Shown here one piece after another: positions 1 to 9,506 of a DNA stretch of 64,000 bases; the first letter of the stretch is position 1; each line of letters starts with the position of its first letter. This stretch comes from Planctomycetaceae bacterium (GTDB lineage: Bacteria > Planctomycetota > Planctomycetia > Planctomycetales > Planctomycetaceae). The notes under the pieces are model-generated. The model was given only the letters and a program-made list of their open reading frames with translations, was not told where the DNA came from and ran no database searches. The position numbers were made by a program, and so were the translations under genes. The stretch covers positions 58,757-122,756 of the forward strand of contig JABISG010000034.1 of the NCBI GenBank assembly GCA_018699955.1, in the 5' to 3' direction.

Positions 1-1061
1 GAACCGCCGGGCGATGCGGGCTGACTTCGCGGGCGCCATTGCGTTGTGTCTGGTTCGTCGTCCCACGGTGGTGATTCGGCCGTCTGCAGAGGACGACTGG
101 CCGGTTCCAGGTTCTGATCCGGTTCGACGCCAGACTCTTCGTCCCACGGCGGTTGCTCATTCGCCGTCGCTTCTTGAACGCTTCCGGCACTCACGGTTGC
201 TCGACCGGTAGGCTCGGTCGGCCGTGTCATCTTTCCTAAATCGAGGACCGGATAGCCGCGAATGTGGGGTACTTGCCAAGTCTGCTCGGGGATTGCAGCG
301 GGGTTGACGTCAATCTCGCCGATCTTCATCGTTAGCGCCAAGTGGGCTTGCGGCCAATCGAGATCAATTCGGTGCGGCAGCGCCGCCCCAGAATTGGCGT
401 CGAGTTTGTAGTCGTTCAATTCCGCGCGGGCAATCAACTGGTTGCGTGCGTCATACAATTCGTGGGCGACAATGTACCCGCGGCACATATCGACCAGGAC
501 GACCCGCCGCACCGATTCCCCTGTTTGCGTTGTTTGGTCGGAGACAAGATGGACGACGCCATCCGGTCCTGTTGCCGACTGCATGGAGAATTGCGATTCG
601 TCAAGCGGAATCACTCCCAGCGTTTCCATCAGCCAGTCGGGCTGAAACGGGAACTTCATCATCTTCTGCACTTGCCCCGCCTGCTCGTGCGAACTGGTGA
701 GCACGTACTTATCGGGACTGCGGCGCATCCAGAACCAGAACCGATCAGGATTCGATCCAAGATCGGCTTCGTTTCCGGTGGCCAATCCGGCCCGCAGACG
801 GAAATTGCGCGGCTGCTGAACGGCGATCACCGCCGACATCTTAAACAGGACGCCGGCGGTACCAATCTCGACGTCGGTCGATTGCCACGAATTCACTCGG
901 TTGGCGTTGTGATTGAGGTGCCGAACGAGTTCCTGCTTTGTCATATCCGGCGGCAACACGCACTTCGGCGGACCCGGCAAGAAGGAGAATGATGAAGCCC
1001 CCGACAGTTGGCATCCCGTTGTCAGGCACAGACTCACAAACGCCACAACAACGAGCATCAT
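1..1061 (-). CDS. Probable lipoprotein, planctomycete hypothetical (C-terminus beyond window edge)
   Basis: The reading frame is open on the minus strand from a double ATG at 1061 through the left edge, so at least 353 residues are present and the end is missing. The N-terminus is a short hydrophobic segment ending in the lipobox LTTGC, so lipidation at Cys17 is predicted. The mature part begins with a Pro-rich stretch and contains a region resembling outer-membrane lipoprotein-sorting-type folds (FWFWMRRSPDKYVLTSS), but I do not recognise a named family with certainty. The C-terminal part carries two PPWDDE/PPWDEE repeats in a low-complexity acidic stretch. The frame stays open upstream of 1061 without a better start. 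The gene lies downstream of, and in the same direction as, the small gene at 1156-1644, so they may be co-transcribed. Confidence 0.75.
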   Translation of the reverse strand, partial: MMLVVVAFVSLCLTTGCQLSGASSFSFLPGPPKCVLPPDMTKQELVRHLNHNANRVNSWQSTDVEIGTAGVLFKMSAVIAVQQPRNFRLRAGLATGNEADLGSNPDRFWFWMRRSPDKYVLTSSHEQAGQVQKMMKFPFQPDWLMETLGVIPLDESQFSMQSATGPDGVVHLVSDQTTQTGESVRRVVLVDMCRGYIVAHELYDARNQLIARAELNDYKLDANSGAALPHRIDLDWPQAHLALTMKIGEIDVNPAAIPEQTWQVPHIRGYPVLDLGKMTRPTEPTGRATVSAGSVQEATANEQPPWDEESGVEPDQNLEPASRPLQTAESPPWDDEPDTTQWRPRSQPASPGG

Positions 1062-1155
1062 CTGAATGCCCAATTGATGCGTGCCAGTGGCACCCAGACC
1101 GTCGATAACAGTTTGACGAGGTACGAGCTTGTTTTCGGTGAAGTTCAACAGGGGT

Positions 1156-1644
1156 TCAGCTCCACTCAGTGGCAAGATGCGCATTCAGTGCTTGTTGCAA
1201 CTGTCCAATTTCGTCATCTGTCAGATGTTGATCGCGAACTTCAAATGTTCCTTCGCCTCGACTGCCCAACAACTCCAGAAACTCGATGTCTCCGTCGTGC
1301 CGCGATCCCTCAAGTTTCAGACGGCGTTTCTGTAACAGCAACAACGCCACCACGTATCGAAACTTGTCCTGGGCCGGATTCGCATCCTCGCACAACTGCT
1401 CGAAGTATCGCATCAAGGCGTCGGCATCGAGCGGCTTCACCGCTGTTTCCGTCGGTTCGGGAACGATGCTCTGCCAGAATCCAATCGTTCCGTCCGGCGG
1501 ACCGTTCCAGCCCTCCTCGGAAAAATCAAATCGAACCAGCTTGCCGTTCAACTCCACCAAAGCCGAATGACACGCAGCGCCCGGGGCAAACTCCCGGCCG
1601 GTCGCCGTGCAGGTCTTCGCAATCGGTTTGAGGTGATAGTCCAT
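1156..1644 (-). CDS. Conserved hypothetical protein, 162 aa
   Basis: The ATG at 1644 was chosen because the protein then opens with MDYHLKPIAKTC and a Cys-containing stretch (ATGREFAPGAAC) that looks like a knuckle-type metal site. The open frame upstream of it reads like non-coding DNA and overlaps the start of the sulfatase. The rest includes a segment suited to beta strands (LVELNGKLVRFDFSEEGW), a conserved-looking GFW and a charged C-terminal half. There is no signal peptide or membrane segment, so it is probably cytoplasmic. I know similar small proteins only as planctomycete hypotheticals and assign no function. It is divergent from the sulfatase at 1814 and shares its 170-bp upstream region. 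Confidence 0.75.
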   Translation of the reverse strand: MDYHLKPIAKTCTATGREFAPGAACHSALVELNGKLVRFDFSEEGWNGPPDGTIGFWQSIVPEPTETAVKPLDADALMRYFEQLCEDANPAQDKFRYVVALLLLQKRRLKLEGSRHDGDIEFLELLGSRGEGTFEVRDQHLTDDEIGQLQQALNAHLATEWS

Positions 1645-1813
1645 AGCGTGCTGATGGCGAGAATCAAGAAAATTGTGCGACCGAAGCGTCGCGTTTTTCA
1701 GGGCGGCGGATGGTAATCGAAGTCGCATAATGGCACAAGATGAGCAGAAGCTGGTAAACTGGGAAAGGAACTGACCTGTCCATGTCGGCATCACGAAATC
1801 GGAACGCACAGCC

Positions 1814-3250
1814 ATGCTGAAGACAATTTATTTCACCCCCGGTTTACACAGTTTGCGTATCCTGCTGTCTGGGGTTGCCTTGATGACGGCCGTTTCGACT
1901 TCTCAGGCGGAACCGGCCAAGCGGCCGAACATCCTGTTTCTGCTCAGTGATGATCAGCGGCCCGACACAATTCACGCCGCCGGCAATCCCGTTATTCAGA
2001 CTCCCCATCTCGATCAACTCTATGCATCGGGAACTTCATTCAGCCGCGCGATTTGTGCGAATCCCATTTGCACTCCCAGTCGGGCGGAGATTTTGACCGG
2101 CTGCAGCGGCTTTCGGAACGGCGTTCGCGATTTTGGCCGTAAGATCAACCCCAAGCTGGCGCTATGGGCGGCCACGTTGCGCGACGCCGGTTATCGCACC
2201 GGCTACGTGGGGAAATGGCATAACGACGGCCGGCCCTCCACGCGAGGCTATCAGGAAACCGCCGGACTCTTTTCCGGCGGCGGAGGTCGGTGGGCGGTTC
2301 CCACAGTCGATTGGAATGGCCGCCCGGTCACCGGCTACCGCGGCTGGATCTTTCAAACCGACGACCGCCGTCTGTTTCCCGAAAAGGGAATCGGCCTGAC
2401 ACCGAATATCAGCGAACACTTTGCCGACGCCGCAATCGACCTGATTGGGCGACCATCCGACAAGCCGTTCTTTCTGCACGTCAACTTTCCGGCCCCGCAC
2501 GATCCACTGCTGATGCCCTTTGGCTACGAAAGCATGTACGACCCGAACAAGATTCCGCTGCCGAAGAACTTCCTGCCGGAGCATCCTTTCGATCACGGCA
2601 ACTTTAACGGCCGCGACGAAAAGTTACTCCCCTGGCCGCGCACCGCCAAAGACGTCCGCGATGAATTGGCCGTCTACTACGCAGTCATTTCACACATGGA
2701 CGCCCAAATCGGCCGCATCATGCAGTCGCTCAAAGAAACCGGACAACTTGAAAATACGGTCGTCATTTTTTCCAGCGATCACGGATTGGGGATGGGCAGT
2801 CATGGTCTGCGGGGCAAGCAGAGCATGTACGAGCACACGATTAACGTCCCGTTGATTATCGGCGGCCCCGGAATTCCGAAAGACCAACAGCTCGATGCAC
2901 AGTGTTATCTGCGCGACCTGTTTCCCACCACCTGCCAACTGGCGAGCGTCGATATTCCGTCAACCGTGCAGGGCAAAAGTCTCGTGCCGCTATTAACCGG
3001 AAAAAAGAAGGCGATCTATTCTGAGGTTTTCGGCCAATTTCGCGACTTCCAGCGCATGATTCGCACCGACGAATGGAAGTACATCTATTATCCCCACCTG
3101 AAAAAGTCGCAGCTATTCCATCTCGCAACCGATCCGGACGAGCGAACCGATCTCTCCAGCAATCCTAAGCACATCGGCATCGAAGCAAATCTGCGTAACA
3201 AGCTGCAAGCCTGGCAACGCACAAATAATGACCCGGCACTGAAGCGGTGA
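1814..3250 (+). CDS. Secreted sulfatase (arylsulfatase-type, S1 family)
   Basis: Predicted 478-residue sulfate-ester hydrolase. A signal peptide ends near residue 32 (TSQAEP), so it acts in the periplasm or outside the cell. The sulfatase signature CTPSR is present at residues 86-90, where Cys86 would be converted to formylglycine by a maturation enzyme encoded elsewhere. The N-terminal metal site LLSDDQRPD (Asp46/Asp47) and the later VIFSSDHGLGMGSHG metal and catalytic block are intact. Length and motif order are normal for the family. Planctomycetes encode large sulfatase sets for sulfated algal polysaccharides; the exact substrate cannot be read from the sequence. The gene stands alone, with a 180-bp gap before the next plus-strand gene. 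Confidence 0.95.
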   Translation: MLKTIYFTPGLHSLRILLSGVALMTAVSTSQAEPAKRPNILFLLSDDQRPDTIHAAGNPVIQTPHLDQLYASGTSFSRAICANPICTPSRAEILTGCSGFRNGVRDFGRKINPKLALWAATLRDAGYRTGYVGKWHNDGRPSTRGYQETAGLFSGGGGRWAVPTVDWNGRPVTGYRGWIFQTDDRRLFPEKGIGLTPNISEHFADAAIDLIGRPSDKPFFLHVNFPAPHDPLLMPFGYESMYDPNKIPLPKNFLPEHPFDHGNFNGRDEKLLPWPRTAKDVRDELAVYYAVISHMDAQIGRIMQSLKETGQLENTVVIFSSDHGLGMGSHGLRGKQSMYEHTINVPLIIGGPGIPKDQQLDAQCYLRDLFPTTCQLASVDIPSTVQGKSLVPLLTGKKKAIYSEVFGQFRDFQRMIRTDEWKYIYYPHLKKSQLFHLATDPDERTDLSSNPKHIGIEANLRNKLQAWQRTNNDPALKR

Positions 3251-3430
3251 CCGCGAAGCGGACTTGCCGTCGGACCTCGACCCGAGTCATCGCCTGTTTC
3301 TGCTGATGTTGGTCGTTTCTCAGAGTTTCGCTAGATTGATCGGAACCGAATCGCGATCTTAGGGGTAGTAAGAGTCAACATATCGCTGTCAATCAAATCC
3401 GGGTACGTTTTTTCTCCGTGTGAGGATTCA

Positions 3431-5395
3431 ATGTTTCATAAAGCAGTTCTCGTGGCGTGTGCTTTGTCGTTGGGCAGTCAACTTTCGGCCGCCGAGCCGC
3501 AATCGCCCATTGGCCGCACGGTGACAGAGTTCACGCTGAACGATTACCGCGGCAAATCGCACGCGCTGGCCGATTTCAAAGACGAGAAGCTCGTCGTTGT
3601 TGCCGTGTTAGGAACGGAATGTCCGCTCGCGAAACTGTACGCACCGCGGTTGGCCCAGTTGCATGCGAAGTACAAAGACCGCGGCGTTGCGTTCCTCGGC
3701 ATCAACGCCAACCGGCAGGATTCCGTCACCGAAATCGCCGCCCATGCACGCGTCCACAAGATCCAGTTTCCCGTCCTCAAAGACCTCGGCAACAAGGTCG
3801 TCGATAAACTGGGGGCAAAACGAACGCCCGAAGTTTTCATCCTCGATGAAAAAAGAACCATTCGCTATTGGGGCCGGATTGATGATCAATATGGTGTCGG
3901 TTACATCCGTGATGATCCGAAACGAAACGATCTTGCGGTCGCAATTGATGAACTTCTCGCCGACAAACCGGTCTCACAGGCGTTGACCGAAGCCGTCGGC
4001 TGTCACATCGGCCGAGTTCGCCAACCGAAACCGAATGCCGAAGTGACCTACGCCGGCCAGATCGCCGGCATCCTGCAGAAGCATTGCGTTGTCTGCCATC
4101 GTCCCGGAGAGATCGCCCCGTTCTCGCTGACCGATTACGACGAAGTCGTCGGCTGGGGTGAGATGATCGCCGAGGTCATCGAAGAGCAGCGCATGCCGCC
4201 GTGGCACGCCGACCCAAAGCACGGCCGATTCACCAATGCGCGGGTGATGACCGAAGCGGAGAAGAAACTCGTGTACCGCTGGGTGGCCGACGGTGCACCG
4301 TTGGGTGATGCGTCGAAGGTGCCTCCGCCGCGCAAATTTCCCGTTGCCGGTTGGCAGTTGGAGAAGAAGCCCGATTTTGTTGTCGCGATGCGGAAGGAAC
4401 CGTTCGTCGTTCCGGCCGAAGGGACCGTGCGGTATCAATACATGTCGGTCGATCCCGGCTTCAAGGAAGACAAGTGGGTGCAAATGGCCGAAATCATTCC
4501 CGGCAACCGAGCCGTCGTGCATCACATTCTTGTCTTCGTGCGTCCCCCCAAAGGGCGGCAGCTGACGGTCACCGGCGAAGGCGGTTTTCTCGTCGGTTAT
4601 GTTCCCGGCATGCGGGCCAAACATTTTCCCGATGGCATGGCCAAGCTGATTCCGGCCGGCTCGCAACTCGTCTTCCAACTGCATTACACGCCCATCGGCA
4701 CCGAGCAGCAGGATTTGAGCAAAGTCGGCTTTGTGTTTGCCGATCCCAAGGACGTCAAACAGCAGGTGCTGACGACGCGGGCCGCCAACACGCGATTTAA
4801 GATACCGGCCGGTGATGATAACCACCGTGTCGAGGGGACCTCGCGGAGTTCTCGTGCGGACGTGATGCTGCTGGCGATGATGCCGCACATGCACCTGCGC
4901 GGAAAATCGTTCCGCTACGAGGCCCGCTTTCCCGACGGCAAGACCGAAATCCTGCTCGACGTGCCACACTACGATTTCAACTGGCAAACAGGCTATCAAC
5001 TCGCCAAACCGAAACTGCTACCGGCCGGAACACGAATCCACTGTGTCGCCCATTTCGACAATTCCGAAGACAACCTGTCGAACCCGGACCCCACGAAAGA
5101 AGTGGGCTGGGGCGACCAAACGTGGAACGAGATGATGATCGGCTACTTCGATGTCGCCGTCCCGGTCGATCCCAAACTGATTTCAGCAAACAAGAAGCCC
5201 ACTAAATCGGAACCGTCGGTCAACGCCCGCGCGAAGGAAATCGCCGACAAATTCGACAAGAACAAGAACGGCACGGTGGAGTTCGGCGAAGTCCCCGACC
5301 GTTTGCAGAAGTTGTTCAAGCGTCTCGATGCCGACAAGAACGACAAACTGACCGTCAAGGAAATCGAGAAGCTCATCCCATTCCTGCCGCGTTGA
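3431..5395 (+). CDS. Redoxin / cytochrome-c-like / Cu type II monooxygenase-like / EF-hand fusion protein
   Basis: A 654-residue exported multidomain protein. In order: a signal peptide (to about residue 21); an AhpC/TSA-type thioredoxin fold (about 25-175) with a single-cysteine active site, TECPLAKLY (Cys64); a haem c-type motif CVVCH (219-223) followed by the MPPWH motif; a His-rich beta domain (about 300-600) with VVHHILVFV, QLHYTP and MMPHMHLRG, resembling copper type II ascorbate-dependent monooxygenases; and two C-terminal EF hands (DKNKNGTVEFGE and DADKNDKLTVKE). The family is common in planctomycetes but its reaction is unknown to me. The domains suggest periplasmic redox chemistry with electron transfer from haem to copper and calcium binding. 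It ends 3 bp from the convergent esterase. Confidence 0.85.
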   Translation: MFHKAVLVACALSLGSQLSAAEPQSPIGRTVTEFTLNDYRGKSHALADFKDEKLVVVAVLGTECPLAKLYAPRLAQLHAKYKDRGVAFLGINANRQDSVTEIAAHARVHKIQFPVLKDLGNKVVDKLGAKRTPEVFILDEKRTIRYWGRIDDQYGVGYIRDDPKRNDLAVAIDELLADKPVSQALTEAVGCHIGRVRQPKPNAEVTYAGQIAGILQKHCVVCHRPGEIAPFSLTDYDEVVGWGEMIAEVIEEQRMPPWHADPKHGRFTNARVMTEAEKKLVYRWVADGAPLGDASKVPPPRKFPVAGWQLEKKPDFVVAMRKEPFVVPAEGTVRYQYMSVDPGFKEDKWVQMAEIIPGNRAVVHHILVFVRPPKGRQLTVTGEGGFLVGYVPGMRAKHFPDGMAKLIPAGSQLVFQLHYTPIGTEQQDLSKVGFVFADPKDVKQQVLTTRAANTRFKIPAGDDNHRVEGTSRSSRADVMLLAMMPHMHLRGKSFRYEARFPDGKTEILLDVPHYDFNWQTGYQLAKPKLLPAGTRIHCVAHFDNSEDNLSNPDPTKEVGWGDQTWNEMMIGYFDVAVPVDPKLISANKKPTKSEPSVNARAKEIADKFDKNKNGTVEFGEVPDRLQKLFKRLDADKNDKLTVKEIEKLIPFLPR

Positions 5396-5398
5396 AAC

Positions 5399-6142
5399 TT
5401 ATTGGGGTTGCTGCGGCTTCACGCGACGCTGTTCGAGCATCCATTCATACAGTTTGGCGTTGTTGTAGGTTTCGGTCCACGAGTCGTGGCCCGCGTCGGG
5501 GTAAATGGTCAGCTTCGGATCGCCGCCGCGTTTCTTCAATTCGTCTACCATTTCCTGCGAGCGTTCGAGCGGCACGCCCGTGTCTTTAGCACCGTGGAAG
5601 ACCCACGTTGCGAGGTGCGGAAAACTACGGACCCAATAGGTCTCACCGCCTCCACAAATGGGAGCAATGGCCGCGAACCGGTGTGGAGAGTAAGCTGCCA
5701 ATTGCCACGAGCCAAATCCGCCCATGCTCAGGCCGGTCACGCAAATTCGGTCTTCATCGACGTTGTACTTCTTGATGATTTCATCGAGCAACGCGGTCAG
5801 TTCAATCGGTTCCCAGCGCCGCTTCGGCTTGCACTGCGGCGAGACCACGATGAACGGAAACTGCTTGCCGGAGGCAATCAACTTCGGCGGGCCATGTACT
5901 TTGACCAGATCCAGATTATCGCCCCGCTCACCGGAACCGTGCAAGAACAACATCAGCGGCCACGACTTCTGCTTCTCATAATCTGATGGCAGATACAGGA
6001 GATAGTCGAGCGAAACGCGAACCGTCGTTTCCAGCTTGGCACTGCGTTGGCCGCTCACGTTTTTCGATTCGTCTGCCGTCGCGACACCGTCAGCGGCGGC
6101 AATGAACAGACATGTGACGGCGACAAATAAGGCGGTGCGCAT
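5399..6142 (-). CDS. Secreted alpha/beta-hydrolase esterase (dienelactone hydrolase/phospholipase type)
   Basis: A 247-residue alpha/beta hydrolase with a signal peptide (residues 1-23). The oxyanion segment LFLHGSGERG, nucleophile elbow GLSMGG (Ser139), acid HGAKDTGVP (Asp187) and base DAGHDSW (His219) make a complete triad in the usual order. The family covers carboxylesterases, feruloyl-esterase-like and PHB-depolymerase-like enzymes, and the sequence does not decide between them. Export suggests action on an extracellular ester, perhaps polysaccharide decorations, which would fit the nearby sulfatase. It is convergent with the redoxin fusion gene, with only 3 bp between stop codons. Confidence 0.9.
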   Translation of the reverse strand: MRTALFVAVTCLFIAAADGVATADESKNVSGQRSAKLETTVRVSLDYLLYLPSDYEKQKSWPLMLFLHGSGERGDNLDLVKVHGPPKLIASGKQFPFIVVSPQCKPKRRWEPIELTALLDEIIKKYNVDEDRICVTGLSMGGFGSWQLAAYSPHRFAAIAPICGGGETYWVRSFPHLATWVFHGAKDTGVPLERSQEMVDELKKRGGDPKLTIYPDAGHDSWTETYNNAKLYEWMLEQRRVKPQQPQ

Positions 6143-6231
6143 CGGGGTGATCCTCTTCGGTAGCGGGATGAATTACAGGTCTTGCAGCCAAGCGTTTATG
6201 CACACCCATAGTAACCCGCTATCGCCTGGAG

Positions 6232-7044
6232 TCACAAACCATCAGCCAGCGACCGCGCTTGTTTGGTCATGTATTCCTCGCGAAAATAAATGTCCTCGTT
6301 TTCCAAAGCGCGCATGAGGCGAGCTACAGATTCGGCTGGTTGCTTCGCAGGGGAAAGCGGCTTCGTACGAAGCTTCCCGTGTTCGCGAAAATAGCGCACG
6401 TGTTCCTCAGGTGCCTCAGCTACCACAGCCGACATGAAGTACCCACTTCCGAGAAGAAATGGAATATCATCGTGCAGAACGATCGGTGAACGCGACAGTA
6501 ACTGATGATCTTGCGGAGTTGGTACACCAACCATGTCGCCAACTTGCATTCGGGGCATGTGACCGGGCGGATTTGGCACGTCAAAGAGAACTAGCAGCAC
6601 AAGAAAGATCCCTCCGCCGGAGTGGGTTTCCAGATATTCGTCAATCGTGGCCAACGCCCGCTTTTTCCCTAGCGGTTGAAGGGCATTGACAGCGCGAATT
6701 ACTGTCTGTGGCTTGTAGTCATGCGGCGAACGGTAGCCCGAGACCTCGTCAAGAATAACAAAGATGTGCAGGCGCTTCACAGATTGGGCCAGCGTGACAG
6801 GCAGTGTCACGGTGTCTCCAACGGCCGTGAAAGGCATGTCGAGCGCCGAAGCCGATTTCGCGAGCAGCACCGATGGACCATTTGGTTGCGCAAGTTCCCG
6901 AACATTGTCGCGGACACCACCGTAGACGTGCAATTCCGGGAGAGCACCGGAGTTTCCGACAAGATTGTAGTATGTACCACAACCAGAAAAGCAGATGGCT
7001 GCGGCGAGCATCACACGTCGGGATTGGGCGGAATGAGCAGACAT
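6232..7044 (-). CDS. YceK/YidQ-like lipoprotein with C-terminal extension
   Basis: With the ATG at 7044 the 270-residue product starts with a positively charged n-region, a short hydrophobic core and the lipobox FSGC (Cys22). Directly after it come GTYYNLVG, ELHVYGGVRDN, ALDMPFTAVGDTVTLPVTL, the pattern of the YceK/YidQ lipoprotein family (DUF1375), whose function is unknown. E. coli YceK is only about 75 residues, so the remaining roughly 170 residues, rich in Pro and charged residues, are an addition specific to this lineage. A longer open frame runs upstream of 7044 but lacks a signal peptide. The gene diverges from the lipoprotein gene at 7244. Confidence 0.8.
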   Translation of the reverse strand: MSAHSAQSRRVMLAAAICFSGCGTYYNLVGNSGALPELHVYGGVRDNVRELAQPNGPSVLLAKSASALDMPFTAVGDTVTLPVTLAQSVKRLHIFVILDEVSGYRSPHDYKPQTVIRAVNALQPLGKKRALATIDEYLETHSGGGIFLVLLVLFDVPNPPGHMPRMQVGDMVGVPTPQDHQLLSRSPIVLHDDIPFLLGSGYFMSAVVAEAPEEHVRYFREHGKLRTKPLSPAKQPAESVARLMRALENEDIYFREEYMTKQARSLADGL

Positions 7045-7243
7045 GGGCCGGAATGTTAGTCCACGAGGCCAAAGCTGGCAATATCCGTCAGCGGTGTCTG
7101 ATCGAGCTTCCGACTGCGATTTCTGATTGACGTGATCACGGGAATCCACTAACTTTCTGCCCCTCACGACTCCCCACACTTTCCACTTCGTTTTCCCACC
7201 CTCCACCGTCTCGCCAATTCGGCCGCAATGGGAAGGTTTCTCT

Positions 7244-7984
7244 ATGCGTTGCTGGCAGTCATTCTGCGTACTCAACCTGTTGCTGTTGGTGGCGGGTGCC
7301 GGTTGTACGACGATGAAAACAACCGACACGGCCCGCACGGCGAAGGAACAGCTTCTGATTTCCAACGCGGTCGATCAGGCGCTGGACAAGATTGATTTTG
7401 GTGCGTTTTCCGGACGAGCGGTGTTCCTGCAGGACAAGTACGTCGATTGCATCGATAAGAACTACCTGCTGGGTTCGATTCGCCATCGCGCATTCGGTGT
7501 CGGGGCGCGGGTTGTTGATAAGCAGGAGGACGCCGACATCGTGCTTGAAGCCCGCGTTGGCAGCGTGGGAACCGACAACGCCGAGATGTTCATCGGCGTG
7601 CCGAAAATGAACGTGCCTGGCCCCATACCGATTTCTGTGCCCGAAGTCCGTCTGCTCACCCGTGCCAGCCAAACCGGAACCGCCAAAATCGGCCTCGTCG
7701 CTTACGATGCCAAGTCGATGGAACCGCTGGGAGATGGCGGCGTCTCACTGGCACGCTCGGACGACAACAACTGGTTCGTGTTCGGTCTCGGGCCGTATCA
7801 GAACGGATCGGTTCGTAACGAAGTCGCCAGCTCACTGCGATCCGGTGAGAACAAAAGCGACGTACCCAACCGCGTTGCTTTCAGCAGAACACCGCGCCGG
7901 TCCACCAACTCAAACGGGATTCGGTTGACATCGGGAATCGAAGAGGCACCGGACAACCGGTATCGGCCGTTTGGTGAGAACTGA
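7244..7984 (+). CDS. Lipoprotein, DUF6655-like
   Basis: A 246-residue protein with a classical lipoprotein signal (LLLLVAGAGC, lipidation at Cys21) followed by TTMKTTDTARTAKEQLLIS. This opening and the later block DADIVLEARVGSVGTDN are typical of a planctomycete lipoprotein family that I recall as DUF6655; that name is from memory. The predicted mixed alpha/beta domain spans about residues 25-190, and the last 50 residues are low-complexity and basic. The role is unknown, presumably in the outer membrane or periplasm. It is divergent from the YceK-like gene, and the 199 bp between them must hold both promoters. Confidence 0.8.
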   Translation: MRCWQSFCVLNLLLLVAGAGCTTMKTTDTARTAKEQLLISNAVDQALDKIDFGAFSGRAVFLQDKYVDCIDKNYLLGSIRHRAFGVGARVVDKQEDADIVLEARVGSVGTDNAEMFIGVPKMNVPGPIPISVPEVRLLTRASQTGTAKIGLVAYDAKSMEPLGDGGVSLARSDDNNWFVFGLGPYQNGSVRNEVASSLRSGENKSDVPNRVAFSRTPRRSTNSNGIRLTSGIEEAPDNRYRPFGEN

Positions 7985-8019
7985 TTGATTTCCCGCCGGA
8001 CGCGGCCGGCGGGCTTTGG

Positions 8020-8772
8020 TTACGCGCGCGATACGCGGACTGCTTCGGCGACGTCGATTGCGCCTTCGTAGATTGCGCGGCCGACGATTGCGCCGATCAG
8101 GCGGGGATGTTTGGCGCTCACTTCGGTCAATCGGGTGACGTCGTTCATCGCCGAAACACCTCCCGAGGCAATCACCGGCAGCCCCAGTTCCGTCAACGCG
8201 ATCATGTCGTCGATGGTTCCCTCGTCCACGCCCTGCATCATGCCGTCGTTGGCAATGTTGGTGTAGATGACGGCCGGCAGATCGAGGTCGGCATACGCGG
8301 CGGCCAGTTCAATGGCCGACCGCTCGGACACGTCGAGCCAACCTTCGGTGGCGACTTTGGAATCGCGGGCATCGAGTCCCAAGGCAACGCGGCCCGGAAA
8401 AGTCTTGGCCATTTGGCGAAACCACTCCGGTTGTTTGAGTGCCTGTGTGCCGACAATGGCGCGATCGATGCCGACCTCATCCAGCATCATCCGGATCGCC
8501 GCTTCATCGCGAATGCCGCCGCCCAATTGGCAGGGGATACCGACCGCCTGCACAATCTCACCGACGATTGCGTGATTGACCGGTTCGCCGGCTTTCGCAC
8601 CATCCAGATCGACCAGATGCAACCGCTCTGCTCCGGCGTCGGCCCACTTCCGGGCGACGGCCACCGGATCGTCGCCGAAGATCGTTTCCTGGTTGTAGTC
8701 CCCTTGTCGCAAGCGCACACATTTGCCATCGCGAAGATCGATTGCGGGAAGAATCTGCATGTTGGATGCCAT
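8020..8772 (-). CDS. hisA: HisA: phosphoribosylformimino-AICAR ribotide isomerase
   Basis: Catalyses the fourth step of histidine biosynthesis, an Amadori rearrangement of ProFAR to PRFAR, in the cytoplasm. The 250-residue (beta/alpha)8 barrel has both catalytic aspartates: Asp12 in [14 protein letters not shown] and Asp134 in LGLDARD. The phosphate-binding glycines are in CQLGGGIRD and VIASGGVS. The ATG at 8772 is used; an ATG at 8760 (MQILPAID) fits the usual HisA length equally well. It follows hisH on the same strand, so the two consecutive pathway enzymes are probably one transcript despite the 89-bp gap with short tandem repeats. Confidence 0.97.
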   Translation of the reverse strand: MASNMQILPAIDLRDGKCVRLRQGDYNQETIFGDDPVAVARKWADAGAERLHLVDLDGAKAGEPVNHAIVGEIVQAVGIPCQLGGGIRDEAAIRMMLDEVGIDRAIVGTQALKQPEWFRQMAKTFPGRVALGLDARDSKVATEGWLDVSERSAIELAAAYADLDLPAVIYTNIANDGMMQGVDEGTIDDMIALTELGLPVIASGGVSAMNDVTRLTEVSAKHPRLIGAIVGRAIYEGAIDVAEAVRVSRA

Positions 8773-8806
8773 GCTACGAGTTGGTTTGAAATGTTAGCAA
8801 TCAGCT

Positions 8807-8834
8807 GTCAGCCTTCAGCCTTCAGCCTTCAGCC
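8807..8834. repeat. Tandem heptamer repeat (CAGCCTT) between hisH and hisA
   Basis: About four copies of the heptamer CAGCCTT run in tandem in the hisH-hisA spacer. The tract is a simple-sequence repeat and encodes nothing. Confidence 0.8.
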
Positions 8835-8861
8835 GGTTAAAAAGCACAGTTGCATGTTGTT

Positions 8862-9467
8862 TCATAACTCCGCGAAGTTCTGCAGCAACTTCAGTCCCAC
8901 GCGTTGACTTTTTTCCGGGTGAAACTGGGTGGCGAACAGGTTGCCGCGGGAGATGACCGAGACGAATCGTTCGCCATGTTCGGTGCGGGCGGCCACGACC
9001 GAATCGTCTGTCGGAACCACAAAGTAACTGTGGACAAAATAGAAATGCGCGTCATCGGGAATGCCTTCCAGCAGAGGGTGCGGCCCAACCCGCTCAAGAC
9101 TGTTCCAGCCCATATGCGGAATCTTCAGTCCGGGACGATCCTCGAACCGCACGACCTTTCCGGGCGTAACGCCCAGCCCTTCCCAGTTGCCATCCTCTTC
9201 ACTCACGTCGAACAGCAATTGCAAGCCGAGGCAAATTCCCAGAAACGGCCGATCGGCCTCGATGTGCTGCAGAACCGGCTGAGCCAATTCCTGTTGTTTC
9301 AAATGGGCAATCGCGTCGCGAAAAGCACCGACGCCGGGCAGCACCAGCTTGTCGGCTCGTTCTATTTGTTCGGGCCGGCTGCAGATTCCCGCTTCGACCC
9401 CAAGTTTCTCAAAGGCTTTCTGCACGCTCCGCAGATTGCCCATGCCGTAATCGACGATCTTAATCAT
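8862..9467 (-). CDS. hisH: HisH: glutamine amidotransferase subunit of imidazole glycerol phosphate synthase
   Basis: A 201-residue class I glutamine amidotransferase that supplies ammonia to HisF, making IGP and AICAR from PRFAR. The N-terminal [10 protein letters not shown] is diagnostic. The nucleophile is Cys79 in [12 protein letters not shown], and the His/Glu pair lies in TQFHPEKSQ near the C-terminus. Length is normal. HisF is not adjacent, so the partner is elsewhere. It sits directly upstream of hisA on the minus strand. Confidence 0.97.
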   Translation of the reverse strand: MIKIVDYGMGNLRSVQKAFEKLGVEAGICSRPEQIERADKLVLPGVGAFRDAIAHLKQQELAQPVLQHIEADRPFLGICLGLQLLFDVSEEDGNWEGLGVTPGKVVRFEDRPGLKIPHMGWNSLERVGPHPLLEGIPDDAHFYFVHSYFVVPTDDSVVAARTEHGERFVSVISRGNLFATQFHPEKSQRVGLKLLQNFAEL

Positions 9468-9506
9468 TGTTTGATTCTGGTTTGTCGTGACTGCAGGTTT
9501 GTCGTG

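Noticed and set aside
342..992. A 216-codon open frame on the plus strand
   Set aside because: It runs antisense to the lipoprotein frame that has a lipobox and plausible protein composition; its own sequence lacks recognisable domains.
3974..4999. A long minus-strand open frame within the redoxin fusion gene
   Set aside because: It is antisense to a gene with clear motifs (CxxCH, His-rich copper domain) and shows no similarity of its own; high GC content explains the long frame.
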